From a bacterium (GTDB lineage: Bacteria > Patescibacteriota > Gracilibacteria > UBA1369 > GCA-2718715), in assembly GCA_002718715.1 (NCBI GenBank), contig PBFJ01000003.1:1-64000 (forward strand): a DNA stretch of 64,000 bases, read 5' to 3'. Under the pieces are notes generated by a model that saw only the letters and a program-made list of their open reading frames with translations, did no database searches and had not been told where the DNA came from. Each line of letters begins with the position of its first letter. The first letter of the stretch is position 1. Below are positions 37,815 to 45,769 of this stretch, piece by piece. A program made the translations under genes and the position numbers.

Positions 37815-38497
37815 TGTTATTTTTAGTTGCCACTCCGATTGGAAACTTATCGGATGTTTCTTTTAGAGCTATTGAAACCTTAAAAGAGGTAGATTTAATT
37901 ATTGCCGAAGATACAAGACATACAAAAATTCTACTAAAACATTTTGAAATTGATAAGAAAATCGATTCTCTTCATAGCTTTTCAAAAGAGGAGAAAATTT
38001 TACATTTTGTGAAAATACTAAAAGAAGGTCAAAAAATTGCAATGGTATCGGATGCTGGGACTCCAACTATTTTAGATCCTGGCTATAATTTGGTTAAACT
38101 TTGTTATGAAAATAATGTTTCAGTTTGTTCAATTCCTGGAGCCTGTGCTTTGACAGTTGCACTATCTGCAAGTCCTTTTCCAAAAGATAAATTTTTATTC
38201 CTTGGTTTTTTACCAGTGAAAAAAGGAAGACAAACTATATTTGAGACCATTGTAAACTCAAAAAATACAGTAGTTTTTTATGAGTCAAAACATAGAATCG
38301 AAAGAACTCTTAAATCATTAGCCGAAAAACTTGAAGAAAATCGTTTAATTTGCGTGGCAAGAGAGCTTACAAAAATCCATGAAGAATTTACAGTCTTATC
38401 AGCAAAAGATATAATTACTAAGAAGCTTCCGTTTACCATTAAAGGTGAATTTGTGGTGATGGTTGCACCTAGTAATTTTGAACTTAACTATGAATAA
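37814..38497 (+). CDS. rsmI: 16S rRNA (cytidine-1402-2'-O)-methyltransferase
   Basis: RsmI methylates the ribose of C1402 in the decoding centre using SAM. The N-terminus FLVATPIGNLSDVSFRAIETLKEVDLIIAEDTRHT is diagnostic of this tetrapyrrole-methylase-fold enzyme. Further motifs are MVSDAGTPTILDPGYNLV (SAM site), SIPGACALTVALSASPFP, and VFYESKHRIERTL near the end. At 227 aa it lacks the extra C-terminal part of some homologues. It overlaps the small membrane gene by 1 bp and the first pseudopilin gene by 8 bp, so a housekeeping gene is embedded in the pilus locus. Confidence 0.95.
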   Translation: MLFLVATPIGNLSDVSFRAIETLKEVDLIIAEDTRHTKILLKHFEIDKKIDSLHSFSKEEKILHFVKILKEGQKIAMVSDAGTPTILDPGYNLVKLCYENNVSVCSIPGACALTVALSASPFPKDKFLFLGFLPVKKGRQTIFETIVNSKNTVVFYESKHRIERTLKSLAEKLEENRLICVARELTKIHEEFTVLSAKDIITKKLPFTIKGEFVVMVAPSNFELNYE

Positions 38498-38945
38498 ACA
38501 AGGGTTTACCTTAATTGAAATTTTAATTGTGATTAGCTTGGTTGCCTTTTTAAGTACAAGCTTGTTTGTAGGATTTGAAAACTACACACAAAGAAGTAGT
38601 GATTTAAGAGCTAGAAACTCTGTAATTGAGTTTATTAACAAAAGTCAAAATTATATAAACTTTGAAAACTGGAAAGATTCTGCTGATAAGAAATTAATTT
38701 TCTTAATGGATTCAAGTGAATTTTCTCTGAAAGATAGTGATGGTTTAATATTTGGAAGTGACTCTTTTAATGATTTCGAATTAAATGAAGGAAGTCTAAG
38801 GATTGAATTTGATACAAAACAAGATTGTAGCCTTGGAGATGGTGTTCAATCCACAAACCTTGTACTCGAAAACAAGGAAGGTAGGAAGGCATTAGAGATA
38901 TTTTCGGATAATAAAAATTGTTATATAGAAATTTTAAAAATATGA
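38490..38945 (+). CDS. Type IV pilin-like protein (FimT/GspH-like)
   Basis: The track start (38463) is upstream; ATG 38490 gives a short leader MNKQG followed by the prepilin peptidase site G-FTLIE. FTLIEILIVISLVAFLSTSLFVGFENY is the N-methylated hydrophobic helix with Glu5. The rest is a small beta-rich pilin head of about 110 residues with two cysteines near the end. Size and position first in a row of pilins resemble GspH/FimT minor pilins. It overlaps rsmI by 8 bp and the next gene by 4 bp. Confidence 0.88.
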   Translation: MNKQGFTLIEILIVISLVAFLSTSLFVGFENYTQRSSDLRARNSVIEFINKSQNYINFENWKDSADKKLIFLMDSSEFSLKDSDGLIFGSDSFNDFELNEGSLRIEFDTKQDCSLGDGVQSTNLVLENKEGRKALEIFSDNKNCYIEILKI

Positions 38946-39466
38946 TAAAAAAAGGTTTTACAATATTAGAAGCGACTTTTTCAATTATGATTCTTTCAAT
39001 TGTAATTTCTTTTGGTGTTTATTTATCTAGTAAAAGTTTTGATAGCTATAATAGATTTTCTTTAATGAATTTAGCTTATACCCAGCATGAAAATCGTTTG
39101 AGTTTAGTATTAAATTTGATAAAAAGTAATCAATTAAAATTTCCAAATCATTTTGATAATTGTAAGTTAGCAGATATAAATACAATCAAAAATCAGGACT
39201 GTGTTAATCAAGATCAATTTCAAATTCTAAATAATTTGGATACACGTGTTGTTCAGCTAGATGATTTGGATAATTTTGATAGTCTTACTCCCCTATTTTG
39301 TCAAAATCCAGATTGCAATGAATATGATTTTTCAAGCACTAATTTCAAAAGCTTTCCGATTTACAGTTATCTTTTTTTAAATCCAGACGAAGATAAATTA
39401 GAAATCCAAACCTATTATGAATTTAAAGGAATTCAATATTCTATTAATACTAAATTAAAAATATAA
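38942..39466 (+). CDS. Type IV pilin-like protein (PilV/GspI-like)
   Basis: The better start is ATG 38942, overlapping the previous stop as ATGA, instead of the track start 38918. The leader is MIKKG, followed by FTILEATFSIMILSIVISFGVYL, a prepilin-type helix with Glu at +5 in mature form. The head is Asp/Asn-rich with several cysteines (NCKLADI, NQDCVNQ, FCQNPDCNEYDF) that could form disulphides. Mature size is about 170 aa. It is probably a minor pilin that caps or primes the pilus. Confidence 0.85.
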   Translation: MIKKGFTILEATFSIMILSIVISFGVYLSSKSFDSYNRFSLMNLAYTQHENRLSLVLNLIKSNQLKFPNHFDNCKLADINTIKNQDCVNQDQFQILNNLDTRVVQLDDLDNFDSLTPLFCQNPDCNEYDFSSTNFKSFPIYSYLFLNPDEDKLEIQTYYEFKGIQYSINTKLKI

Positions 39467-39467
39467 T

Positions 39468-40418
39468 ATGCAAAAAAAAGGTTTTACTCTTATTGAAGTT
39501 TTAATTAGCGCTAGTATATTTTCAGTTATATTTTTAATTGGTACGCAAAGTTATATTTCTGCTGTAAAACAATCATTTTTTAGTACTTCTAACCAAGTCT
39601 TTGACAATCAGATTCAAATTTTTATCAACCGTTTAGACAACTTAATTGAAGGAAATACAATAAATCTGAATGAGTATTTTGTGCAATGTCATATGGCTGG
39701 TGATTGTCCTTTTTATGAAGACGAGCTTAACCAGCAGGATACTACAAATTTTGGTAAAAATGAGGGTCTTTATTATCATCAGTTTTTTAATTTAGGAACA
39801 AATGCTGACGGAGATCAAGATGGCTACTCTTATGATTGTACAGATGGTGATTGTAGCCTTGGAATTATTGAGTCTTCGAAGGATGTTTTTCAAGGATTTT
39901 TTGGAGGAGAAGATGGCACTAATGCAATTTGCAATTCAGGTGGATTTACTATCCAAAATAAATCTATAAACGAGTTTGTAGATATACCTTCTACTGCGAA
40001 TTGTGACAACAAAGAGATGGAATTTTCAGTTTTATTTTTAAAATCCAAAACTAATCAAGATCAATTAATACTTGGAAACTCTGGTGGTAATTTAGTTTAT
40101 CAAAAGCTTGAGAATAAAGATAATGAATTTCTTGAAAATGGTTTACCCACTTACTTTGCCTCATATCAGGAAGATTTTAATTATCAAAGACTAGCTGCTT
40201 CTGAAAATCATTTAAACTTTCAGAATTTAAAAATTGAAAACTTTAAAGTCAAAATTGCTCCACTTGAAAATCCAGAGTTTGCAATTGCTGAAAATAACAA
40301 CGATAACTTAAGGGCTCCAATGCTGGAAGTGAGTTTTACAATAAGTCAAAAAGAAAATTCCTCCCTTTTTAAACTCTTTGATAAAGAAGTTAAAATTCAT
40401 AAAATTTATAACCTTTAG
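39468..40418 (+). CDS. Type IV pilin-like protein (PilW/GspJ-like)
   Basis: It starts MQKKG-FTLIEVLISASIFSVIFLIGTQSYIS, a textbook class III signal and pilin helix. At 316 aa it is the largest of the three, in line with PilW/GspJ. The head contains Asp/Gly-rich, calcium-loop-like stretches (TNADGDQDGYSYDCTDGDCSLG), suggesting a metal-stabilised fold. It follows the previous gene by 1 bp. The stop overlaps the convergent 47-aa gene at 40415 by 4 bp. Confidence 0.87.
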   Translation: MQKKGFTLIEVLISASIFSVIFLIGTQSYISAVKQSFFSTSNQVFDNQIQIFINRLDNLIEGNTINLNEYFVQCHMAGDCPFYEDELNQQDTTNFGKNEGLYYHQFFNLGTNADGDQDGYSYDCTDGDCSLGIIESSKDVFQGFFGGEDGTNAICNSGGFTIQNKSINEFVDIPSTANCDNKEMEFSVLFLKSKTNQDQLILGNSGGNLVYQKLENKDNEFLENGLPTYFASYQEDFNYQRLAASENHLNFQNLKIENFKVKIAPLENPEFAIAENNNDNLRAPMLEVSFTISQKENSSLFKLFDKEVKIHKIYNL

Positions 40419-40558
40419 GTTATAGGTGTTGTTGCATGAACTGATTTGATTTGAATGCTAGATGCAGACTTTCCTAAAGTTTCGCTGTAAACAAAAAAAC
40501 TAATACTTAAAAGTAAGAATACACTCGCAATAAAAAGAACTAATTTTTGGTTTTTCAT
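40415..40558 (-). CDS. Small single-span membrane or secreted protein, 47 aa
   Basis: This is too short for the ORF track. On the minus strand it reads MKNQKLVLFIASVFLLLSISFFVYSETLGK..., a basic start and one hydrophobic helix, then a polar tail ending ATTPIT. It fills the gap between the pilin cluster and the O-antigen-ligase-like gene and overlaps the pilin stop. No strong ribosome site is seen. It could be a single-span membrane protein or a secreted peptide; the family is unknown. Confidence 0.5.
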   Translation of the reverse strand: MKNQKLVLFIASVFLLLSISFFVYSETLGKSASSIQIKSVHATTPIT

Positions 40559-40613
40559 ATAACTTTATTAATTACTTCATTATACCTTAAATAAACGAAA
40601 AAGTAAAGTTTGA

Positions 40614-42260
40614 CTATTCAAATTTCTCAAAAGCTTGTAAATATTTTTTGGAATGTTGGAAATCTTGAATTTTTGTAATATCAAAATCTTTCTTTAAATT
40701 GTAAAATACTTGATTAGCTTGCAGAAAATCCTTTTTTAAATAGTAATAATTGGCAAGTAAAAGATGGTTTTTAAAATCATTTGGATTTTGATTAATAAGA
40801 CTTTGAATTTCCAACTCAACATCATCCCCTCTTAATGCTTTGTTTTTTAAGAATGCTCTTTTAATTACAAAGTTTTGAGAGGAAAAAGTATTTTTATTTT
40901 TTATGTAATATTCATCCAATTTATCCTCTTTAATAAAATTTAAAACTTCTAAATTAGCTTTTAAGTTAGTAGGATTCATAAAGACTGCTTTCTCTAAGAA
41001 TTTGATATCTTGAGTCTCTTGATAGGATTTAAAGTGCAAATGCCCCATAAAACTACTACTAAAAAACAAAGTTATTAATGAAATGAATAAAATAAAGACA
41101 GTATGTATATGTGAATTAATTTTTTTCAAATTTTGACTAAAAATAATTGCAAAAATTAAAGTTATTAAAACTAAACTTGAAACAGAAAATATACTCAAAG
41201 ATGAAATAACTATCAACGGAATTAACAAGATAAAATTAAGTGAGTTTTTTTGAACTTTATCAAAAATCAATTTTGCAATTAAGATTAAAAACAAGAGAGA
41301 TGGAATCCCTCCAATCAACAAAAAATCTATTATAAAATTGTGTGATTTATCGTAAATAAGGTCCAAATTTTTTTCTAAAAAGTAATGATTTGAATTTATT
41401 ACTTTAGGAAAATAGCTTTCAAGACCATAGTAATTAATTCCGAACAAGTTATCTAAAAATAAGCTGAAACTAGATTTCATAATTTCAAATCTAGTTTGGA
41501 CAGATCGACTTAAGTGGAAAAACTCTTGAAAAACAAATATTGACAGCAAAGGAGCTAGCAATAGCATTATTTTTGGCTTTGTAATTTTTCCCTTAATCCT
41601 TTTAAATAGATAATAAAGAAAAACTAAGGATGTTGCTAAAATAGCCACCTTAGAGCGTGTTAAAACAATGGCAATCAAAGGTAGAATAAAAATAAAATTA
41701 TATTTTCGAGAATTTTTTAACTTGTTGTAAACTCCCAAGGTTAAACTTATTGATAAGTACTGGCCAAAGAAATTTGGAAGCATAAAAGTCGAAAAAATTT
41801 TACCATCGAAAAAATTTAATTTATCTACAAATCCGTAGATTTCAGGAATAAATAACTGGGCGATTCCAATTAAAGACAGTAGATTGGCAATAATTAGATT
41901 AAGACTGATAATCCTTGAAAATTTTTTATTAGAAAATGACTGAAAGAATAAGAACAAGCAAAATAGAAGGAAATAAAGGAAAATTCCATAATGGCGAGTA
42001 TTAGAACCAATAAAGTTAATAAATGTATAATCTGTAATTATAAAACTATGAATTGAAATATAGAAAATAAAAGCAAGAAAAACCTTAGAAATAGAAGTTT
42101 GTAAGCCTTGAATATTTTTTGTACCTATAAATACAAATAAAATATAGATGCATAATACAAGTATTGAAAAAAGACTATTTGAATTATTCAAAGTGGGAAT
42201 AAAAACAAAGGGTAAAAATAGAAAGAAATTTCGTTTGAGTACTAAAAATAAATTTTTCAT
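40614..42260 (-). CDS. O-antigen ligase/Wzy-like polymerase with C-terminal TPR-like region
   Basis: This is an integral membrane protein with about 11-12 helices over residues 1-400. A large loop (LFGINYYGLESYFPKVINSNHYFLEKNLDLIYDKSHNFIIDFLLIGGIPSLLFL) contains the family-type H-N-x-x-x-D..l..GG.P pattern of O-antigen ligases and Wzy polymerases. The C-terminal 130 residues are soluble and look TPR-like (FLEKAVFMNPTNLKANLEVLNF, LLANYYYLKKDFLQANQVFYNL). Such proteins join or polymerise lipid-linked glycans outside the membrane. The glycosyltransferases and GlmU-like genes in the window could supply its substrate. The start faces the structured region at 42261-42744. Confidence 0.8.
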   Translation of the reverse strand: MKNLFLVLKRNFFLFLPFVFIPTLNNSNSLFSILVLCIYILFVFIGTKNIQGLQTSISKVFLAFIFYISIHSFIITDYTFINFIGSNTRHYGIFLYFLLFCLFLFFQSFSNKKFSRIISLNLIIANLLSLIGIAQLFIPEIYGFVDKLNFFDGKIFSTFMLPNFFGQYLSISLTLGVYNKLKNSRKYNFIFILPLIAIVLTRSKVAILATSLVFLYYLFKRIKGKITKPKIMLLLAPLLSIFVFQEFFHLSRSVQTRFEIMKSSFSLFLDNLFGINYYGLESYFPKVINSNHYFLEKNLDLIYDKSHNFIIDFLLIGGIPSLLFLILIAKLIFDKVQKNSLNFILLIPLIVISSLSIFSVSSLVLITLIFAIIFSQNLKKINSHIHTVFILFISLITLFFSSSFMGHLHFKSYQETQDIKFLEKAVFMNPTNLKANLEVLNFIKEDKLDEYYIKNKNTFSSQNFVIKRAFLKNKALRGDDVELEIQSLINQNPNDFKNHLLLANYYYLKKDFLQANQVFYNLKKDFDITKIQDFQHSKKYLQAFEKFE

Positions 42261-42276
42261 TTTGATAATTAAAAAA

Positions 42277-42540
42277 GGTAGAGTCTCTTAGATCATTCAA
42301 TTGTTATTATATCAAAGGAATGCGACTCTGAGAAAATCTACCTATTAGTAGTTACCAGCTACGAAATTTTTTGCCTTACTTTGGTTAGTTTTAAGTCTTA
42401 CCTAGCTAATAAATTAGCGTTGCACGGACCGTCTGTTTTTGTGTAGAACTAGTGCTTAAAAGCAAAGTGGCTAAGAAGTCACAGTAACTACCAGACAAGG
42501 GTTTCTTCGGATAAAAGTGGTAAATGTTTATCCCGTCATA
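42277..42540. ncRNA. Candidate structured non-coding RNA
   Basis: Pairings seen: GGTAGA (42277-42282) with TCTACC (42337-42342); GTAGTTAC (42348-42355) with GTAACTAC (42484-42491). Nested inside are ACTTTG (42378-42383) with CAAAGT (42463-42468), TTTTAAG (42389-42395) with CTTAAAA (42455-42461), and GCTAAT/ATTAGC. Separately, GGATAAA pairs with TTTATCC at about 42509-42533. On the minus strand the first hairpin is followed by TTTTTT, like a terminator just before the ligase-like start. On the plus strand a hairpin at 42545-42589 could end it. The direction is therefore undecided. It could be an sRNA, 6S-like RNA or riboswitch; no known class was matched. Confidence 0.45.
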
Positions 42541-42544
42541 AAGC

Positions 42545-42589
42545 AAAAAAAGGTCTCTAAACTAATTAGTTTATTTAGAAAGCTCTTTT
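42545..42589. terminator. Terminator-like hairpin, possibly bidirectional
   Basis: An A7 run, TCTAAAC, the self-complementary TAATTAG, TTTATTTAGA and CTCTTTT form a long AT-rich hairpin. It has a T7 tract on the minus strand and a weaker T tract on the plus strand, so it could stop transcription from either side. Confidence 0.45.
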
Positions 42590-42687
42590 CGCTTTTGAAT
42601 TTCTATCTTTTAAAGATCATATAATAGTATCAAGTAAAATTATTTTATGCAAACCCTTGCTATTGCGATAAAACTGTTTTATGGTGA

Positions 42688-42716
42688 TTGATTTTTTAAT
42701 TAAATTATTCTAATAT
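42688..42716 (+). promoter_or_regulatory. Promoter of miaB
   Basis: TTGATT (42688-42693), a 17-bp spacer and TAATAT (42711-42716) lie 28 bp before the miaB ATG. Confidence 0.55.
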
Positions 42717-42744
42717 ATGAAAAATTAAATTAATTGTTTAGGAC

Positions 42745-44133
42745 ATGGTAAAAACAAGCAATAAAAACGCACTTGAAAACTTGCGTTACCATATTAAAAC
42801 TTATGGGTGTCAAATGAACTATTCTGATTCTGAAAGACTCTCAGGACTGTTAGAAAGCTATGGATATAAAAACACGGAGGAAATTGAAAATGCATCCTTA
42901 GTGATTTTTAATACCTGCTCAATTAAACAAAAAGCTGAAGATAAAGTTTTAGGAAGTATGAAAGCTGTAGCAAAACTTAAAAAGCAAAATCCAGACTTAA
43001 TGATTGGTATTACTGGTTGTATGACAAGGATACCTAGCACTAAAAATTCTGAAGATAAAGATAAGCTATTTAAGCAATTAAAAGATTTAGATGTTTGCTT
43101 TCCAATCAAAGATCTTACAAAGCTTCCCTCTTTGTTAAAGGATTTAAAACCAGAACTAGCAGAGTTTGAAACTCAAGAAGCTGACTTAAACAACTACTTT
43201 AAAATTCAACCAAAATATAAAACTAGTTTTCAAGCTTATATTCCTATTATGACTGGTTGTGATAAGTTTTGTACATATTGTATTGTTCCCTACTCTCGAG
43301 GGAGGGAGGTTTCAAGGCCAATTAAAGATATTGTTGAAGAAGCAAAAAAACTTGTAGAAGATGGATGCATTGAATTAACTTTATTGGGGCAAAACGTAAA
43401 TTCTTATGGGTTAAGTTGGATCGATAAAAAATCTAGTAATTTTACTTATGATGAAAATCCTTTTGTTCAATTGCTTAAAGCAGTTGATGAAATTGAAGGA
43501 CTTCAAAGGCTGAGATTTACCTCACCTCATCCTCAAGATATGAAACATGACGTGGTGGATTTTATTGCTGAAAGTAAAACAGTAATGCCTTGTTTACATA
43601 TGCCCTTGCAATCTGGATCGGATTATATTTTAAAGAAAATGAACCGAAATTATAATTCACAGCAGTTTAGAGAAAGTATTGAATACATCAGAAAGAAGAT
43701 TCCAGGATGTTCAATTACAACTGATATGATTGTTGGTTTCTGTGGTGAAACTGATGAATATTTTCAAGAGAGTTTAGATTTTTTCAGAGAAATGTGTTTT
43801 GATTTAGCTTTTATTTCTCAGTACTCAACGCGTAAAGGAACGGTTGCAGGTATGCTTAAAAAAGATGATGTGCCAAAAGAAGTAAAATCTAAAAGGTGGC
43901 ATCAAATGAATGATCTATTAAGAGAAACTTCTTTTATAAACAACAAAAAATTCGCTGGTAAAACTGTGAAAGTTTTAGTTGAAAAATTCTCGGATAGAAG
44001 TCAAAAGCTTCACGGTCGTAGTGAACACTTTAAAGAAGTTGTATTTGAGGGTCCAACTAACTTGATCGGTAAAATTGTTGAAGTTAAAATTGATAAATCA
44101 TTAGAGTGGTTACTTGAAGGAACCCTTGTTTAA
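42745..44133 (+). CDS. miaB: tRNA-2-methylthio-N6-dimethylallyladenosine synthase
   Basis: This radical-SAM enzyme adds the 2-methylthio group to i6A37 of tRNAs reading UNN codons. The N-terminal MTTase domain has the three cluster-binding Cys contexts (YGCQMNYSDSE, NTCSIKQKAE, GCMTR). The radical-SAM motif is C-x3-C-x2-C in TGCDKFCTYCIVPYSRGRE, starting near residue 172. GQNVNSYG, FTSPHPQDM and MPLQSGSDYILKKMNR are typical. A TRAM-like domain ends the protein. The length of 462 aa is normal. The MiaA partner is not in the window. Its stop lies 1 bp from the convergent DUF4012 gene. Confidence 0.95.
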   Translation: MVKTSNKNALENLRYHIKTYGCQMNYSDSERLSGLLESYGYKNTEEIENASLVIFNTCSIKQKAEDKVLGSMKAVAKLKKQNPDLMIGITGCMTRIPSTKNSEDKDKLFKQLKDLDVCFPIKDLTKLPSLLKDLKPELAEFETQEADLNNYFKIQPKYKTSFQAYIPIMTGCDKFCTYCIVPYSRGREVSRPIKDIVEEAKKLVEDGCIELTLLGQNVNSYGLSWIDKKSSNFTYDENPFVQLLKAVDEIEGLQRLRFTSPHPQDMKHDVVDFIAESKTVMPCLHMPLQSGSDYILKKMNRNYNSQQFRESIEYIRKKIPGCSITTDMIVGFCGETDEYFQESLDFFREMCFDLAFISQYSTRKGTVAGMLKKDDVPKEVKSKRWHQMNDLLRETSFINNKKFAGKTVKVLVEKFSDRSQKLHGRSEHFKEVVFEGPTNLIGKIVEVKIDKSLEWLLEGTLV

Positions 44134-44134
44134 T

Positions 44135-45769
44135 TTATTTATCTATAACTATAAATTCTGAATCAAAGGGAATTTTATAAGTATTCTCTTTGATTTTTTT
44201 GTATTCAAAAACGGGTGAAAAAAGAGATTTGTTTTCTGGAAGAATTACTACTAATTGAATATCTTTAAAATGTTTATATCCTATTACTTCGACTTGCTCT
44301 TTGAAATCAAATTGTTTTTTTTCAGGAAAATATGAATATTCTATTTTTGAATTTTCTCCATTTGCTATTAGGTTTTCTTCCTTGATTAGAAATTCTGAAT
44401 TACTGATATCGTATTGTTTAGAATCAGGTAGGTAAATTCGATAAAAGTTTTGAATGTCTTTCTTTAGACTCGAAAAAAGATCATGTTTGTCTTTTAAACC
44501 TAATTGTTTGAAAATTGATTCGAGAAAAATTTGATTTTGATTTGTATAAGGATGACTAGAAGAAATTTTTATAGTTTTTTTTACTTTTTCTTTACTATGA
44601 TCGACTATGATTTGTAATGTGGATCTTTGCGAAAAGAAAGATTTATATCCATTAACATTGGCCTTTGAAATTGTCGTAATTTGAGGATTCAAACTATGAT
44701 AAAAATTATATTCCTTTAATAAAGAATTTAAATTGGGATCCTTTGATGTAATTTGTAGATCTCGATTTCTAAAAGATTTATCTAACAGACCTGGAGATTT
44801 TAAAACTTTGTTTAACAAAATTGAAATATGCTGATTGATGTTTTTTTTGAGTCTCACCTTATCTAAATATGTATATTGATATCTAAGATCAATTGGTTCT
44901 TTAATCATTTGATCAAGAAAGCTTAAATTTACACTTGCAATAAAATCAAAGCTTTTTGAAATTGCTTCTTGAATTTGTCTATCTATTAAGCTTGCACTTA
45001 TGTGAAAGTCCGGATGGAAATTTGAATCTCTTATAAAAAGCTTTTTGTTAAAATTTTGAAACTCAATTGGTGAATCTAAATCTGGAACTAACTGTCCGTC
45101 AATCTCATAAATATCTTTAATTTCGAGTTTTGTGACTTCACCTTTAAATATCTCAATATCTAATACAGCGCTTAAGAAACCTCCAGTTGCTCTAGGCTCA
45201 TAGTCATTTTGCAAAAGAACTAATAAATTATTTTTTTTCTTTATTCCTGTTAAGGTTTCAATTAATAATAAATGATTTTGGATATCAAAGATTTTTGAAT
45301 TAAGTTCGTCTAAGGATTCTGATAACTTTGAATTTATAAGATAGTTTTCTTGAAATTTATATTCTGGATTTAAAATCAAATTTTGAATTTCTTGAATATT
45401 TTGATTTAAGTTTTGAATTTCGATTGATATTTTTTCAACAAAAGAAATATAAATAGGATTAATCTTTAGAAAATTTTGATCTTTTAAAATTAATTGATTT
45501 TTACTAGTAAATACTAAAAAGGTCTCCCAGTTTTTCAGTGTACTTTCCAAATTATCTTTTATTTGATTTTTGAACTCATTGAATACTGGATGAACTAAGC
45601 TGGCCTTATGAAGTAATTGATCTATATTGATTTGAATTTCTTGAAAATCACCAGATATTAAATTCTTTTTTAATGTGCTACTTTGTATGAAATCTGTATT
45701 AGTTTGGAACAAATTAAATAAAAGTAAGATCGTTATTGGTAAAAAAATCTTTAGGATATATTTATTCAT
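44135..45769 (-). CDS. DUF4012 family protein
   Basis: The N-terminal membrane anchor (YILKIFLPITILLLFNLF) precedes a helical region of about 150 residues. The DUF4012 signature follows: LLVLLQNDYEPRATGGFLSAVLDIEIFKGEVTKLEIKDIYEIDGQL, matching the family N..ElRptGGFi..... pattern, then DSNFHPDFHISASLIDRQIQEA. The C-terminal part is beta-rich. DUF4012 proteins are secreted or membrane-anchored, common in Patescibacteria and Gram-positives, and related in layout to LytR-CpsA-Psr proteins; no activity is established. It overlaps the upstream gene by 8 bp. Confidence 0.82.
   Translation of the reverse strand: MNKYILKIFLPITILLLFNLFQTNTDFIQSSTLKKNLISGDFQEIQINIDQLLHKASLVHPVFNEFKNQIKDNLESTLKNWETFLVFTSKNQLILKDQNFLKINPIYISFVEKISIEIQNLNQNIQEIQNLILNPEYKFQENYLINSKLSESLDELNSKIFDIQNHLLLIETLTGIKKKNNLLVLLQNDYEPRATGGFLSAVLDIEIFKGEVTKLEIKDIYEIDGQLVPDLDSPIEFQNFNKKLFIRDSNFHPDFHISASLIDRQIQEAISKSFDFIASVNLSFLDQMIKEPIDLRYQYTYLDKVRLKKNINQHISILLNKVLKSPGLLDKSFRNRDLQITSKDPNLNSLLKEYNFYHSLNPQITTISKANVNGYKSFFSQRSTLQIIVDHSKEKVKKTIKISSSHPYTNQNQIFLESIFKQLGLKDKHDLFSSLKKDIQNFYRIYLPDSKQYDISNSEFLIKEENLIANGENSKIEYSYFPEKKQFDFKEQVEVIGYKHFKDIQLVVILPENKSLFSPVFEYKKIKENTYKIPFDSEFIVIDK

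Larger units (their letters stand above)
42261..42744. other. 484-bp gene-free region: structured RNA candidate and divergent promoters
   Basis: This is the only gap over 300 bp, between the divergent O-antigen-ligase-like gene and miaB. The part 42277-42540 is about 37% G+C, reaching 45% around 42421-42480, against roughly 20-25% in other spacers, and it is rich in long-range complementarity. The right third (42590-42744) is AT-rich and holds the miaB promoter and a second TATAAT at 42620-42625. No tRNA, and no tmRNA, RNase P, SRP or T-box signature, was found on either strand. A TGATATAAT on the minus strand near 42306-42314 may start transcription of the ligase-like gene. Confidence 0.6.

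Noticed and set aside
42647-42691. 14-codon ORF (MQTLAIAIKLFYGD) before miaB as a leader peptide
   Set aside because: It has no ribosome site, ends before the miaB promoter, and has no runs of regulatory codons.
42261-42744. tmRNA, RNase P RNA, SRP RNA or T-box in the large gap
   Set aside because: None of the conserved cores (tRNA-like end with CCA, GAGGAAAGUC, GGAAGG loop, T-box sequence) was found on either strand. It is kept as an unclassified structured region.
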